DNA of 64,000 nucleotides from assembly GCF_024347535.1 (NCBI RefSeq), contig NZ_AP025498.1, forward strand, positions 1,116,001 to 1,180,000. Reading direction: 5' to 3'. A program made the translations under genes and the position numbers. Below, piece after piece: positions 18,502-27,415 of this stretch (positions are counted from its first letter, which is position 1; every line of letters starts with the position of its first letter). The notes under the pieces were generated by a model that made no database searches, was not told the DNA's origin, and worked only from the letters and a program-made list of their open reading frames with translations. The stretch is from Vibrio kanaloae (lineage in GTDB: Bacteria > Pseudomonadota > Gammaproteobacteria > Enterobacterales > Vibrionaceae).

Positions 18502-19857
18502 ATGTTCAGTACGTCTACAAAAGAAGCAATTAAAGCCGCCCTTTCAATTGTTATCGCGATTTGTCTCGCCCTATGGTTCCAATGGGAGAAACCCTATTGG
18601 GCAGCGATTGCCGTTGCAGTAATGGCATTGAACGAAAGCTTTGCCCATTCAATTAACAAAGGTCATAACCGGTTAATGGGAACCCTGCTAGGGACGGGTT
18701 ATGCCTTTTTCTTAATTGCGATGTTTTCACAAGCTCGCTTTCTATTCCTAACGTTTTTTACTTTGTTTCTAGGAGTATGTATTTTCATGTCGAGTGACGA
18801 AAAGTATGGATACATATTCTCGATAGGGTTCGCTGTATGTTCGATCATCTCTTGTATGGGAGGTTTCGATAGCCAAGTAACGTTCTACTTTGCGGTCTTA
18901 CGTATACAAGAAACGCTGCTTGGCGTTATAACTTTCTCCATTATTTATCGCTTAGTGTGGCCTGTAAATACGGAGCAAAACTTTGTGCAGCGCTTTGAAG
19001 TGAGTAGAGAAACATTGATTACAGCAATGCGCAATACAGAAAGCTTAGATATAGAAGCCTTAGAATCCAATATCGCTAATATTGATAAACTTTATCAGCT
19101 TTTAGATTTACCATTAAATGGCAGTTATCATCTCAAAGAGAACATTAAAGACTGGCGTTTACGCATTAATGAAATGGCTCACATTCAGGCTCGACTACTT
19201 GAGCTTGCTTCTGATGAGCTCGAGCCCATGATTGACTGGTCAAGTCTGATTAAAAATATGGAGAGACTAGAGTTAATCGCACCGAAGTTGTCATTGATTG
19301 GTGATGTGCCGAATGTAGCCTGTAAGAGTCGAGACTTCACTTGGCATTACGAACATCGTACCTTTGTTCAGCATCTGAATGAGGATGGGAGAAAAGTATT
19401 ACAAGGTGTATCAATGTTTGTAACGTCTCTATTGATTTGGATATATTTACCGGTACCGGGTGGTTTTATCTTCCCAATGATTGCAGGAGTGTTTTCTTCC
19501 GTGCTACCGACGATGCCACCCAGTGTTATCAAGGATGCTTTTTTCGGTGTGCTAGGTACTGGAACTATTATTTTGCTTCAATACATCTTTATTATGCCGA
19601 TGATGAGTGAGCTATGGCAGTTAGCACTATTCTATTTCATTAATTGCGTGGTGATATGGAAGGTGTTCGCAACACCTAAGCTTATGATTCATAGAATACT
19701 TGGCATTAACTTGTTGGTTGTTCTGACATCTGGTGCTCTCAACCTCACGCCAATATACCAGATTGAAACACCATTGCTGATGTTAACCACTATCCTAATC
19801 TTATTGATGATCTCCAAGCTATTCACTGATCTATTTAGAGTAAAATACAATTGCTAA
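18502..19857 (+). CDS. aaeB: AaeB-like FUSC-family efflux permease
   Basis: About 451-aa inner-membrane protein with two blocks of hydrophobic helices (residues about 15-150 and 300-435) split by a cytoplasmic domain, the FUSC/AaeB design. AaeAB in E. coli exports hydroxylated aromatic carboxylic acids such as p-hydroxybenzoate. It starts 13 bases after aaeA. Of three clustered starts (GTG 18493, ATG 18496, ATG 18502) the last has GGGTGA at proper spacing. It is shorter than E. coli AaeB (about 650 aa), so substrate and architecture may differ. Confidence 0.82.
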   Translation: MFSTSTKEAIKAALSIVIAICLALWFQWEKPYWAAIAVAVMALNESFAHSINKGHNRLMGTLLGTGYAFFLIAMFSQARFLFLTFFTLFLGVCIFMSSDEKYGYIFSIGFAVCSIISCMGGFDSQVTFYFAVLRIQETLLGVITFSIIYRLVWPVNTEQNFVQRFEVSRETLITAMRNTESLDIEALESNIANIDKLYQLLDLPLNGSYHLKENIKDWRLRINEMAHIQARLLELASDELEPMIDWSSLIKNMERLELIAPKLSLIGDVPNVACKSRDFTWHYEHRTFVQHLNEDGRKVLQGVSMFVTSLLIWIYLPVPGGFIFPMIAGVFSSVLPTMPPSVIKDAFFGVLGTGTIILLQYIFIMPMMSELWQLALFYFINCVVIWKVFATPKLMIHRILGINLLVVLTSGALNLTPIYQIETPLLMLTTILILLMISKLFTDLFRVKYNC

Positions 19858-19930
19858 TTGGAATTACTCACCAAGTCTAAGCTCTAAGCGTTTAGCAAAG
19901 CAGCGATGTATATCGGTACAATAAAAACAC

Positions 19931-19954
19931 AAAAGGCGCAATTAAGCGCCTTTT
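19931..19954. terminator. Bidirectional terminator
   Basis: AAAAGGCGC pairs with GCGCCTTTT around a six-base loop between the convergent aaeB-like and rhlE genes. Confidence 0.85.
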
Positions 19955-19979
19955 GAATGTCTTGTTTACTGATTCTCGA

Positions 19980-21269
19980 TCAGTTGTTGTTCAGCCACAC
20001 ATCTTGATTAGTTTGTGCTTTTTTCTTTTTCTTCTTTTTACCTGTGCCAGCCGGTGGTGCAACGGGTTTCAATGCTGCAACCAGTTCAGCGGTTGTTTCT
20101 TCATCCACTTCAAAGCCTTCGATTTGCTCACGCTCAAGTCGAATTTTGTTCTTCTTCTCGATGATGGTGAAGTGATGGTAGTCTTCGTGATCGATCAGCG
20201 ATAACGCAAGGCCAACTTCACCTGCACGACCACTTCGGCCGATACGGTGCATGTAGTCTGATGGGCTACGCGGTAAGTCAAAGTTGATTACTACTGGAAG
20301 CTTTTCGATATCCAGACCACGTGCCGCGATGTCAGTTGCGATCAGAACGTCGATCTCGCCAGATTTAAAATCTTCAAGGATACGAGTACGTGAACCCTGT
20401 CCTTTATCGCCGTGGAAGACTTCTGCAATGATGCCGCGTTTGTATAGCTTATCTGCTAGGTGCTCACAGCTGTTTTTCGCATTGACGAAAATCAAAGCTT
20501 GGCGCCATTCGTGTTGCTGAATTAGGTGCGCTAGCAATGCTGTCTTACGGCCTTTTTCTACTTCAAATACACGCTGAACCAATGTGCTCGCGTTGGCACT
20601 TTGAAGTTGCACTTCAATCGGATCATTCAATAGTTCGTGAGTTAATGTTTTAACTTGCTCAGGGAACGTCGCAGAGAACAACAAGGTTTGCTTCTTGCTC
20701 GGCAATAGTTTCAAGATCGCGTCGAGTTCTTCTGTAAAACCAAGGCTTAGCATTCGGTCAGCTTCATCAAGCACTAACGTTTTTACTTTGTCTAGCTTGA
20801 TTGCGTTGCTTGAAATGAGATCAAGTAGACGACCCGGTGTTGCCACCAAGATATCTGTGCCGCCACGTAGCGCCTGCATCTGAGTATTTACTGATACACC
20901 ACCAAACACACAAACCGTTTTAATCGCGCCATTGAAATGCACAGCGTAAGATTTAACGCTGTCTGCTACTTGCTTAGCAAGTTCACGAGTAGGAACCAAG
21001 ATAAGGCCAGAAACAAAGTTACCTTTACCTGAACGACGGTCCAGAGGTGCATCTTCATGAATCTTTTGTAACAGTGGAAGTGCAAATGCTGCGGTTTTAC
21101 CTGAACCGGTATTTGCGCCTGCAATCAAATCGCGTCCTGCTAACACACTTGGAATAACTTGCGCTTGGATAGGCGTTGGCTGTTGGTATTCAAGCTCAGA
21201 TAAACGAGCCATCAAAGGTGAGATTAAGCCAAGATCAGAGAAGTTGGTTGGTGTCGTGGTGTTAGTCAT
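19980..21269 (-). CDS. rhlE: RhlE-type DEAD-box RNA helicase
   Basis: 429-aa ATP-dependent RNA helicase. Motifs in order: Q motif (PTPIQAQVIP, about 31-40), Walker A ANTGSGKT (52-59), PTRELA, DEAD, SAT, and in domain 2 ARGLD and HRIGRSGRAG. The C-terminus is a lysine run (seven consecutive K) followed by an Asn-rich tail, likely an RNA-binding extension. The start at 21269 (MTNTTTP) agrees with family length; a longer frame adds 38 unlikely residues. A second RhlE-type helicase is at 46.5 kb. Confidence 0.85.
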   Translation of the reverse strand: MTNTTTPTNFSDLGLISPLMARLSELEYQQPTPIQAQVIPSVLAGRDLIAGANTGSGKTAAFALPLLQKIHEDAPLDRRSGKGNFVSGLILVPTRELAKQVADSVKSYAVHFNGAIKTVCVFGGVSVNTQMQALRGGTDILVATPGRLLDLISSNAIKLDKVKTLVLDEADRMLSLGFTEELDAILKLLPSKKQTLLFSATFPEQVKTLTHELLNDPIEVQLQSANASTLVQRVFEVEKGRKTALLAHLIQQHEWRQALIFVNAKNSCEHLADKLYKRGIIAEVFHGDKGQGSRTRILEDFKSGEIDVLIATDIAARGLDIEKLPVVINFDLPRSPSDYMHRIGRSGRAGEVGLALSLIDHEDYHHFTIIEKKNKIRLEREQIEGFEVDEETTAELVAALKPVAPPAGTGKKKKKKKAQTNQDVWLNNN

Positions 21270-21520
21270 TAATTGCAGGAACTCAAAGCTAAAATAATAG
21301 CGCGCTATATTAACGTATTTCAGCAGTATTACGTAACTAATTTGCCCCCTTTCCCAAAGGTTTAAGCGATTAAGCCCCAACAAAGCAGTCCAAGATATGA
21401 AGTAATCGATTTCAAGTGAGTTGTGAACACGGCATCAGCTTCACGTTTATGTCGCTTGCCTCTTTTGAGAACCAATTTTGTAAACGTGCACTCAAATTTA
21501 GGTCCCCTTCTTTCAGATAC

Positions 21521-21552
21521 AAAAACGCCAGCTTCTGAAGCTGGCGTTTTAA
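21521..21552 (-). terminator. Rho-independent terminator, 14-bp stem
   Basis: AAAACGCCAGCTTC pairs perfectly with GAAGCTGGCGTTTT around one T. Placed 40 bases beyond the stop of the 62-aa gene on the minus strand; the U-rich side works in both directions. Confidence 0.8.
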
Positions 21553-21590
21553 ATTCTGTATTTCTTTAATTCTATGCGTTTACGCAAAAA

Positions 21591-21779
21591 TTAACGGTTG
21601 ATACCGATATCGCGTTGCATGTGACCAGATAGGTCGCTTGCGTAGTAACTACGTGGAGAGTTGTCTACGAAAAGAATATCGAAAATGTGTGCAATCAATC
21701 CTTTGAAGTTAACCGAGTAGGTCTTCTTATCCATAGAGTTAGGAACAGCGATAGTATTCATTTGTACTGCTTGAGCCAT
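21591..21779 (-). CDS. Small conserved-looking protein of unknown function
   Basis: 62 aa, no membrane segment beyond a short hydrophobic patch (GLIAHIFDILFV), ending YYASDLSGHMQRDIGINR. A strong ribosome binding site (AGAGAGG six bases before ATG) and its own terminator argue that it is real and expressed alone. The C-terminal SDLSGHMQRDIG motif resembles the DUF1127-type tail (L-x-DIG) of small stress-linked proteins; that link is tentative. Confidence 0.65.
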   Translation of the reverse strand: MAQAVQMNTIAVPNSMDKKTYSVNFKGLIAHIFDILFVDNSPRSYYASDLSGHMQRDIGINR

Positions 21780-22092
21780 GATTGCCTCTCTATAAATTTA
21801 TTAATGTGTTTCGTTCTGATGACAAGAATAATAGGTGATCTTTTGCAGGTTAAAAAATGACTAAAATTAGATTTTGGGATTAGTTTTTCTAATAAAACAA
21901 ACCATTAACAATACCACAAAATAGATATGCACGCTATGTGAGTATCAATTCAATATAGTGTTTAAATCATGCATTTAGTACAAATACTCCGCAAACAACA
22001 GTGGCCAATGTCACAGAAAATTTACATAAATAAATTTTCCACTTCATCAGCCACGTGTTCATTATCGACTTTTCGATAAGTTATATTTGTTT
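21780..22092. other. AT-rich intergenic stretch
   Basis: 313 bases without a supportable gene, holding the promoter of the 62-aa gene and the tail of the alx transcript. A short hairpin (TTATCGA with TCGATAA, four-base loop, 22062-22079) lies just past the alx stop but lacks a T run. Confidence 0.5.
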
Positions 22093-23094
22093 TTAATTTA
22101 CTTGTTCAATGCCTGGCTTCTTCGCATAAACCGACGCTATAACCGCAATCGTCATAGTCGAAATCAGCACAGCAAGCGACCAATAAGTTGGGATAGCCCA
22201 CTCACTGTCAACCAATAGCATTTTCACACCGATGAACACCATGATGAATGCCAGTGCCGGTTTCAAGTAGATGAACTTGTCCATCATACCTTGCAGTACA
22301 AAATACAACGAACGAAGGCCAAGTAACGCAAATACGTTTGCCGCTAATACCAAGAACGGTTCTTGTGTTACCGCAAAGATTGCAGGGATAGAGTCCAATG
22401 CAAACATCACGTCCATGACTGCAATCGCACCAATCACCAACATCATTGGAGTGAATGCCCATTTAGCACCCTGTTTAACCATTAATGCAGGGCCATGGAA
22501 ACTCTCGGTTACCGGCATCACTTTACGAAGTAGCTTTTCAGGTAGTGTATTCATACTCTCTTCTTCGCCCTTGTCTAATGCCAGTTTAATACCCGTACCA
22601 ATCAAGAACGCAGCAAACACGTAAAGTACCCAGTGGTATTCCGCCAATAGCTGTGCGCCTAGTGCGATCATAATTGCACGAAGCATCAATGCACCAATCA
22701 CGCCCCAAAGAAGCGCACGAGGTCGTAGATGCTCAGGAACTTGGTATTGAGCAAAGATCATCGCGAAGACAAACAAGTTATCTACGCTCAGTGATTTCTC
22801 TAATAAGTAACCCGTAATGAATGACACTGTTGCTTTTTGCGCTGTGTAGTCACTGTTCGGCGCATAAATGTCCCAAAATAGGTAAATAGAGCCAGCAAAC
22901 AAAAACGCAAGTACAAACCAGAAAACACTCCAGATTGCCGCTTTCTTAATGGTGACGTTACCGCCACGAGTCTGATAGATATCAATAGAGATGAGAATAA
23001 CCGTCAGCAGAAAAAAGCCCGCATAAGTCGTCATAATCGGCGATGAAAAAAAGGATTCACTGTTGGTAGATAATAGAGATTGAGTTGAGTTCAT
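22093..23094 (-). CDS. alx: Alx/TerC-family membrane protein, manganese-linked
   Basis: 333-aa inner-membrane protein with about nine helices and the TerC family signature: acidic residues inside membrane segments, KSLSVDNLFVFAMIF near residue 80 and VMDVMFALDSIPAIFAVT near residue 205. E. coli Alx exports Mn2+ and is controlled by a Mn2+-sensing yybP-ykoY riboswitch, an element also found upstream here. ATG 23094 is chosen because GGAGG lies directly upstream; an extended frame from 23139 would run through the ribosome binding site. Confidence 0.87.
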   Translation of the reverse strand: MNSTQSLLSTNSESFFSSPIMTTYAGFFLLTVILISIDIYQTRGGNVTIKKAAIWSVFWFVLAFLFAGSIYLFWDIYAPNSDYTAQKATVSFITGYLLEKSLSVDNLFVFAMIFAQYQVPEHLRPRALLWGVIGALMLRAIMIALGAQLLAEYHWVLYVFAAFLIGTGIKLALDKGEEESMNTLPEKLLRKVMPVTESFHGPALMVKQGAKWAFTPMMLVIGAIAVMDVMFALDSIPAIFAVTQEPFLVLAANVFALLGLRSLYFVLQGMMDKFIYLKPALAFIMVFIGVKMLLVDSEWAIPTYWSLAVLISTMTIAVIASVYAKKPGIEQVN

Positions 23095-23098
23095 TATT

Positions 23099-23133
23099 CC
23101 TCCGGGCGGAAGAACTGTATAAAGACCTTCCGC
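23099..23133 (-). promoter_or_regulatory. Expression-platform hairpin next to the alx ribosome binding site
   Basis: GCGGAAG pairs with CTTCCGC (23106-23133) and ends three bases before the GGAGG at 23099-23103. It lies between the riboswitch aptamer and the start codon, where rearrangement could expose or hide the site. Confidence 0.5.
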
Positions 23134-23176
23134 AAACAAAGCATATCAGGTTCCATTACGGATCTTGACTGTGATT

Positions 23177-23286
23177 GCGTTGGTCTCGTTGAAGTGAAAT
23201 ATGGGATTTCACCTTTACATACCGGATAGACACTTGGCCTAACGAGATGACGATATGTAAACTTGCGCTAACTACTCCCCAAACGC
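23177..23286 (-). ncRNA. yybP-ykoY (Mn2+) riboswitch upstream of alx
   Basis: Reading the minus strand, the element opens with GCGTTTGGGGAGTAG and closes with CAACGAGACCAACGC about 90 bases later. GGGGAGTAG and a GAGACC/AAGACC box are the conserved 5' and 3' blocks of the yybP-ykoY aptamer, and the flanks GCGTT-GG and CCAACGC pair as the closing helix. A central hairpin (GTGAAAT...ATTTCAC) fits the variable arm. The family senses Mn2+ (also linked to pH in E. coli alx). Position before an Alx/TerC gene is the classic context. Confidence 0.82.
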
Positions 23287-23340
23287 GACGATCATAATCA
23301 TCTCGTCGTATTTCGTCTATAGAAAATTGACATATAAAGC

Positions 23341-23366
23341 AAAAAAGGAGCTATCTGCTCCTTTTT
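23341..23366 (-). terminator. Rho-independent terminator
   Basis: AAAAAGGAGC pairs with GCTCCTTTTT around a five-base loop. On the minus strand it follows the 31-aa small gene by about 90 bases and precedes the alx leader. Confidence 0.75.
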
Positions 23367-23457
23367 ATGTCTGTAATATGCTGATGATGTTGCACGCATT
23401 GCAAATGCTGACTCCACTGTTACTCAACAGCGAGCACTTATTAATCACCGACTACTT

Positions 23458-23553
23458 TTATAAACCGGCCATAGGTACTAAGTATACCAATGCAGACCAA
23501 ACCGATACCCAACCAACAACCGCTGCCGCATCCAACCAATCTTGCTTATCCAT
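23458..23553 (-). CDS. 31-aa single-pass small membrane protein
   Basis: Short ORF starting MDKQDWLDAAAVVGWVSVWS and continuing into a hydrophobic stretch that ends at VPMAGL. The acidic/polar N-terminus followed by about 20 hydrophobic residues predicts one membrane helix. GGGGGA lies six bases before the ATG, and a terminator lies downstream before the alx riboswitch, so it forms a self-contained unit. No family recognised. It could be a small regulatory subunit; that is speculation. Confidence 0.55.
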   Translation of the reverse strand: MDKQDWLDAAAVVGWVSVWSALVYLVPMAGL

Positions 23554-23643
23554 TTTTATCCCCCACAGGAAACACACCTGCAGGAATAAAGCATAAATAG
23601 TGCCAATTTTATAAATCAATCAATAGTGACGTACTACTTTGCA

Positions 23644-25383
23644 TTACTTAGAACATTCTAAGCAATTCATCGTTTCATGTTGTTGTAATGACTCAGGATG
23701 ATCCTGAAGAAACTCGATGAAACAGTCTGCCATTGAATCTGTCGTGACAGTTCCGTTACCTAACATACCTAAAACGGCGTCATAGCCCTCCTTCCCTTTC
23801 ATGGTATAGGCAGAAGAAGTACCTTTATACACTCGATCGCGGTTCACGGTTTGCCACCCGGAAGATTCTGAATAAATTTCCAAGTGGTGAATACGATGGC
23901 CTAGCGGTGCCTCTTTGTAATAACAAAACCTCAAGTTATGAGTATAAGGGAAACTACCCGACCCAGTACCAACCACTCCATTGTCCAAAGCATTGTTAAT
24001 AGCCCCTTCAAGCATGTCGGCAATCGTTTTTCCTCTCACTTTGTACATACCAATAGGTACGGCAAACGGTAGTAATTTTCCGGCAATGTCGGCAACCGAG
24101 ACATCACCACTATTTAGCGAGTTTCTGACTCCTCCAGAATTATGGATAGCAAATTCGACTTCATGCCCTTTTTTATTCATTAGGTAGTGAAATGATTGTG
24201 CGACTAACGGTGCTAGTTGACTTGGGCCTTGTTCATCGGGAATTCGTACATGGCGCAAGTTATTCTCGACGTAAGTGATAACTTGTTGCTGCAACTTTCT
24301 AACTTGAGGTTGGTACTTATCGATCAAGATACTTTGAAGTTCAGGATCTTTTTTGCACACCACGATATTAGTATGGTTGTTCAAGAACTCACATGCCATA
24401 TCGTGGGCATCGTCTTGTCCAACTTCACTCAATTTTGCGTCGATAAATAGCCGACGTCCTAATAGCAGTTCGTTCTTACCATTAAAGTGAGTGACTTTAC
24501 CTTCTGTATCGAACTCTATTTCACAGTGACCTATGCTCATTGCATGGAAACCCGCTTGTACAACATAGGTGTCGCCAATTTTTACGCCGTAATCATCGTC
24601 TTTCACTAAACCGATATCAGAGAAATCGCCTTGCAAACGGTGACTATGGCCACCCACGATCACGCCGATTCCTGTTACATTTGCTGCTAATTCCAAATCA
24701 GCTTCATAACCAAGGTGGCTCAGTAACACAATCTTGTTGATGCCTGCCTGATGAATCTGTTCTATCGTGGCTTTAGCGGTTTCTAATGCATTTTCAAATG
24801 GGGTATCAATATCTGGGTTAGCAATGCTCGCCATCTTATCGATGCTTAAGCCGAATATGGCGACTTTCTCGCCATCAAACTCTTTCGTTATAAAAGAAGC
24901 ACTTCGAGTCTCAGTTAGGTAAGGCTTAACAATTGCGTTGTCCGCTAGGGTATGAGTTTTATTGATATCCTCATTCGATAAATTCCAGTTACCAGCCAAA
25001 AGTGGGAATTGAATTCTTTTCGCGAAAATCGCAACCGGTTCATTCCCCATGTCTAACTCATGATTACCAAGCGTCATTGCGTCTATATTCAACGCATTGA
25101 GCAAATCAGCATTAGCCTTTCCTTTAAACAATGAAAAGTACAAAGTGCCTTGAAAGCAGTCTCCAGCGTGTAAAAACAGAGTACCAAACTTCTGACGTTT
25201 AGCGTCTTGCTCAATTTGCTTAAATCGAGTTGAAATTCGCGCAAAACCACCAGTACTGACATAAGGTTCAATGATGTGGTTGTTCATTTTAAGTGATAGC
25301 TGTAATGAGGTTGGTTCAAAGTATGAATGGGTGTCATTGATGTGTGCCAACACTATTTTTATTGGCTTGTTCTTTTTAGTCAT
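23644..25383 (-). CDS. 5'-nucleotidase/UshA-family metallophosphatase without signal peptide
   Basis: 579-aa two-domain enzyme. The N-terminal calcineurin-like domain has all metal motifs: HINDTHS (about 14-20), HAGDCFQG, LGNHELD and GGHSHR. The C-terminal 5_nucleotid_C domain (about 355-540) has IHNSGGVRNSL and the KVRGKTI segment. Family members dephosphorylate nucleotides or UDP-sugars in the periplasm, but this one begins MTKKNKPIKIVLAHIND with no signal peptide, so it is probably cytoplasmic. The C-terminus has a CxxC pair (MNCLECSK). Monocistronic. Confidence 0.85.
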   Translation of the reverse strand: MTKKNKPIKIVLAHINDTHSYFEPTSLQLSLKMNNHIIEPYVSTGGFARISTRFKQIEQDAKRQKFGTLFLHAGDCFQGTLYFSLFKGKANADLLNALNIDAMTLGNHELDMGNEPVAIFAKRIQFPLLAGNWNLSNEDINKTHTLADNAIVKPYLTETRSASFITKEFDGEKVAIFGLSIDKMASIANPDIDTPFENALETAKATIEQIHQAGINKIVLLSHLGYEADLELAANVTGIGVIVGGHSHRLQGDFSDIGLVKDDDYGVKIGDTYVVQAGFHAMSIGHCEIEFDTEGKVTHFNGKNELLLGRRLFIDAKLSEVGQDDAHDMACEFLNNHTNIVVCKKDPELQSILIDKYQPQVRKLQQQVITYVENNLRHVRIPDEQGPSQLAPLVAQSFHYLMNKKGHEVEFAIHNSGGVRNSLNSGDVSVADIAGKLLPFAVPIGMYKVRGKTIADMLEGAINNALDNGVVGTGSGSFPYTHNLRFCYYKEAPLGHRIHHLEIYSESSGWQTVNRDRVYKGTSSAYTMKGKEGYDAVLGMLGNGTVTTDSMADCFIEFLQDHPESLQQHETMNCLECSK

Positions 25384-25619
25384 ATTTTCTTCTCTCTTTG
25401 TCCCTTCATACTAGGTCGAGAATAATGACAGAATCGTGAATATTATGAAACTGAACGGAAAAAAATACTCAAGATAGCTATAAATCTCATTTTGAACCGT
25501 ACAAACAAAGAATAGTTTTTGTGACCAGTGGGCATACCGGCCTAGTAATTTTAGATTATGATTAAAGATATTTGTTAGCTTTCAAACAATTAGCAGAGCA
25601 TTCCGTTAGGAGTAAGTCT

Positions 25620-27284
25620 ATGCAACTAGAAAGAATTGAGATTTCTGGCTTTCGGGGTGTCAAGCGTATGTCACTCGCGTTTGACGAACTAACCACGCTT
25701 ATTGGTGAAAATACTTGGGGTAAGTCTTCATTATTAGATGCCCTTTCCGTTGTTCTCCCCTCTGACGGAGTACCATATCAATTCGAAATGACTGATTTTC
25801 ATGTCGATTATTCGATTTCACACCCACAGTTTCAACACCTTCAAATTGTTCTCGCGTTAAAAGCCAACGACAAAAACGAGCTTAAAGCGGGTCGTTATCG
25901 CAAACTTAAACCGATTTGGGTTCAAGATGAATTTGGTGTCAATCGTATCTATTATCGAATCAGCGCAACATTAGAACAGTATGAAACGACAACACATTAC
26001 GCATTTTTAGACTTAGATGGAAACCCGCTCAAGCTTCATCACTCAGAGAAGTTTGCCCAAGAGTTAATGACCTTGCACCCTGTAATTCGCTTACGAGATG
26101 CAAGACACTTTAATCGCCCTTTCCATCACAAAGCAATCAGCAACGTGGCTCATGGCAACAATGGCAATGGTCGCCAGGCGAGAATAGAGAAACGGATTGA
26201 TAACACCTGCCGTCGACTTATGGCAATTCCTGGTCACGTCAATAAAGGCGAAATGCGCAGTAGCTTAGAGTCGATGCAAAACCTCATAGAGCATTATTTT
26301 TCATTTAAGAGCGTTTCTCGCAATAATCCAAGGAAGCCACGGGATGGTTTACGTTACTCTACAGGAGCAAATGAAAAGAGTATTCATCAGATTGTCGAAG
26401 AGACCAAAAGTAAGCAAACTCGCTTATTGTTTATGGGTTTACTTAATGCCTATCTACAAGCTAAGGGGCCGACTGACTTAAGACGGTGTGCCCGCCCTCT
26501 TTTGATCCTTGAAGATCCAGAAGGTCGTTTGCACCCAACGCATTTAGCTAGAGCTTGGAGTTTAATGCAAAAATTGCCCATGCAGAAAATGCTCACGACT
26601 AACAGTGGCGAATTACTATCTGCTGTACCACTTCAATCGATCCGCAGGTTGGTTCGTCAGTCTGACAAAACCATCGCGAACAAACTCAATATGAATCACT
26701 TCAGCAAAGATGAACTAAGACGAATTGGTTTCCATCTTCGCTTCCACCGCCCTGGTGCTTTATTTGCTCGATGCTGGTTGCTGGTAGAAGGTGAAACTGA
26801 AGTTTGGTTGTTTAATGAGTTAGCCAATCAATGTGGGTATAATCTTGCAGCAGAAGGTGTCCAGATAATCGAATTTGCTCAATCAGGGCTTAAAGCACTC
26901 ATCAAAGTAGCACAAGAATTTGGCATAGACTGGCACGTAGTAACCGATGGTGATGCCGCAGGTAAAAAGTATGCGGCAACGGTCCTCTCAAAGCTTGGTA
27001 ACGATCAAGCACGACACCGTCTAACTGAATTGCCAGATAAAGATATCGAACATTATTTGTATATGAATGGGTTTGAGAACTTTTTTCGTGACATGGTTAA
27101 GATACCTTACGATCACCCTATCCCACCGAAAAAAGTCGTCGCTAGAGTTCTCAAAAAACACGCGAAACCAGACCTTGCTCTTGCCATCGTTTCTAATTGT
27201 GAAAGCCGGGGACAAGAGTGTATTCCGATACTACTAAGGTGGACATTAAAACGTGTGATTACAATGGCTAATGGAAACACGTAA
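25620..27284 (+). CDS. ybjD: YbjD-type OLD-family ATPase/TOPRIM nuclease
   Basis: 554-aa protein. The ABC-type ATPase part has Walker A GENTWGKSS (residues 29-37) and a Walker B-like LILEDPEGRLHP segment near residue 300. A TOPRIM domain follows, with the acidic cluster LLVEGETEVW (about 384) and VVTDGDAAGK (about 440). This is the OLD-family layout, closest to E. coli YbjD (about 552 aa) in length and N-terminus (ERIEISGFRGV). OLD proteins act as DNA nucleases; the role of YbjD is not established. AGGAG eight bases before ATG 25620 sets the start. Confidence 0.85.
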   Translation: MQLERIEISGFRGVKRMSLAFDELTTLIGENTWGKSSLLDALSVVLPSDGVPYQFEMTDFHVDYSISHPQFQHLQIVLALKANDKNELKAGRYRKLKPIWVQDEFGVNRIYYRISATLEQYETTTHYAFLDLDGNPLKLHHSEKFAQELMTLHPVIRLRDARHFNRPFHHKAISNVAHGNNGNGRQARIEKRIDNTCRRLMAIPGHVNKGEMRSSLESMQNLIEHYFSFKSVSRNNPRKPRDGLRYSTGANEKSIHQIVEETKSKQTRLLFMGLLNAYLQAKGPTDLRRCARPLLILEDPEGRLHPTHLARAWSLMQKLPMQKMLTTNSGELLSAVPLQSIRRLVRQSDKTIANKLNMNHFSKDELRRIGFHLRFHRPGALFARCWLLVEGETEVWLFNELANQCGYNLAAEGVQIIEFAQSGLKALIKVAQEFGIDWHVVTDGDAAGKKYAATVLSKLGNDQARHRLTELPDKDIEHYLYMNGFENFFRDMVKIPYDHPIPPKKVVARVLKKHAKPDLALAIVSNCESRGQECIPILLRWTLKRVITMANGNT

Positions 27285-27307
27285 TATCATTTTCCTACCC
27301 CAGGGAA

Positions 27308-27337
27308 TAAAAAAGGCACACCAAAATAGGTGTGCCT
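27308..27337 (-). terminator. Terminator of the DUF1097 gene
   Basis: AGGCACACC pairs with GGTGTGCCT around a six-base loop; on the minus strand it is followed by a run of T. The plus side lacks a T run, so it serves the reverse gene best. Confidence 0.75.
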
Positions 27338-27415
27338 GTATAAATAGTTATACAAATTAATTGGGGGTTATCTTGCAAGAGTTCACCGTCACTAGAGCAG
27401 CACCTACTTAACGAG

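Noticed and set aside
23327..23596. Forward ORF of 89 codons over the small membrane protein
   Set aside because: It runs antisense through a terminator and the 31-aa gene, and its composition is not protein-like.
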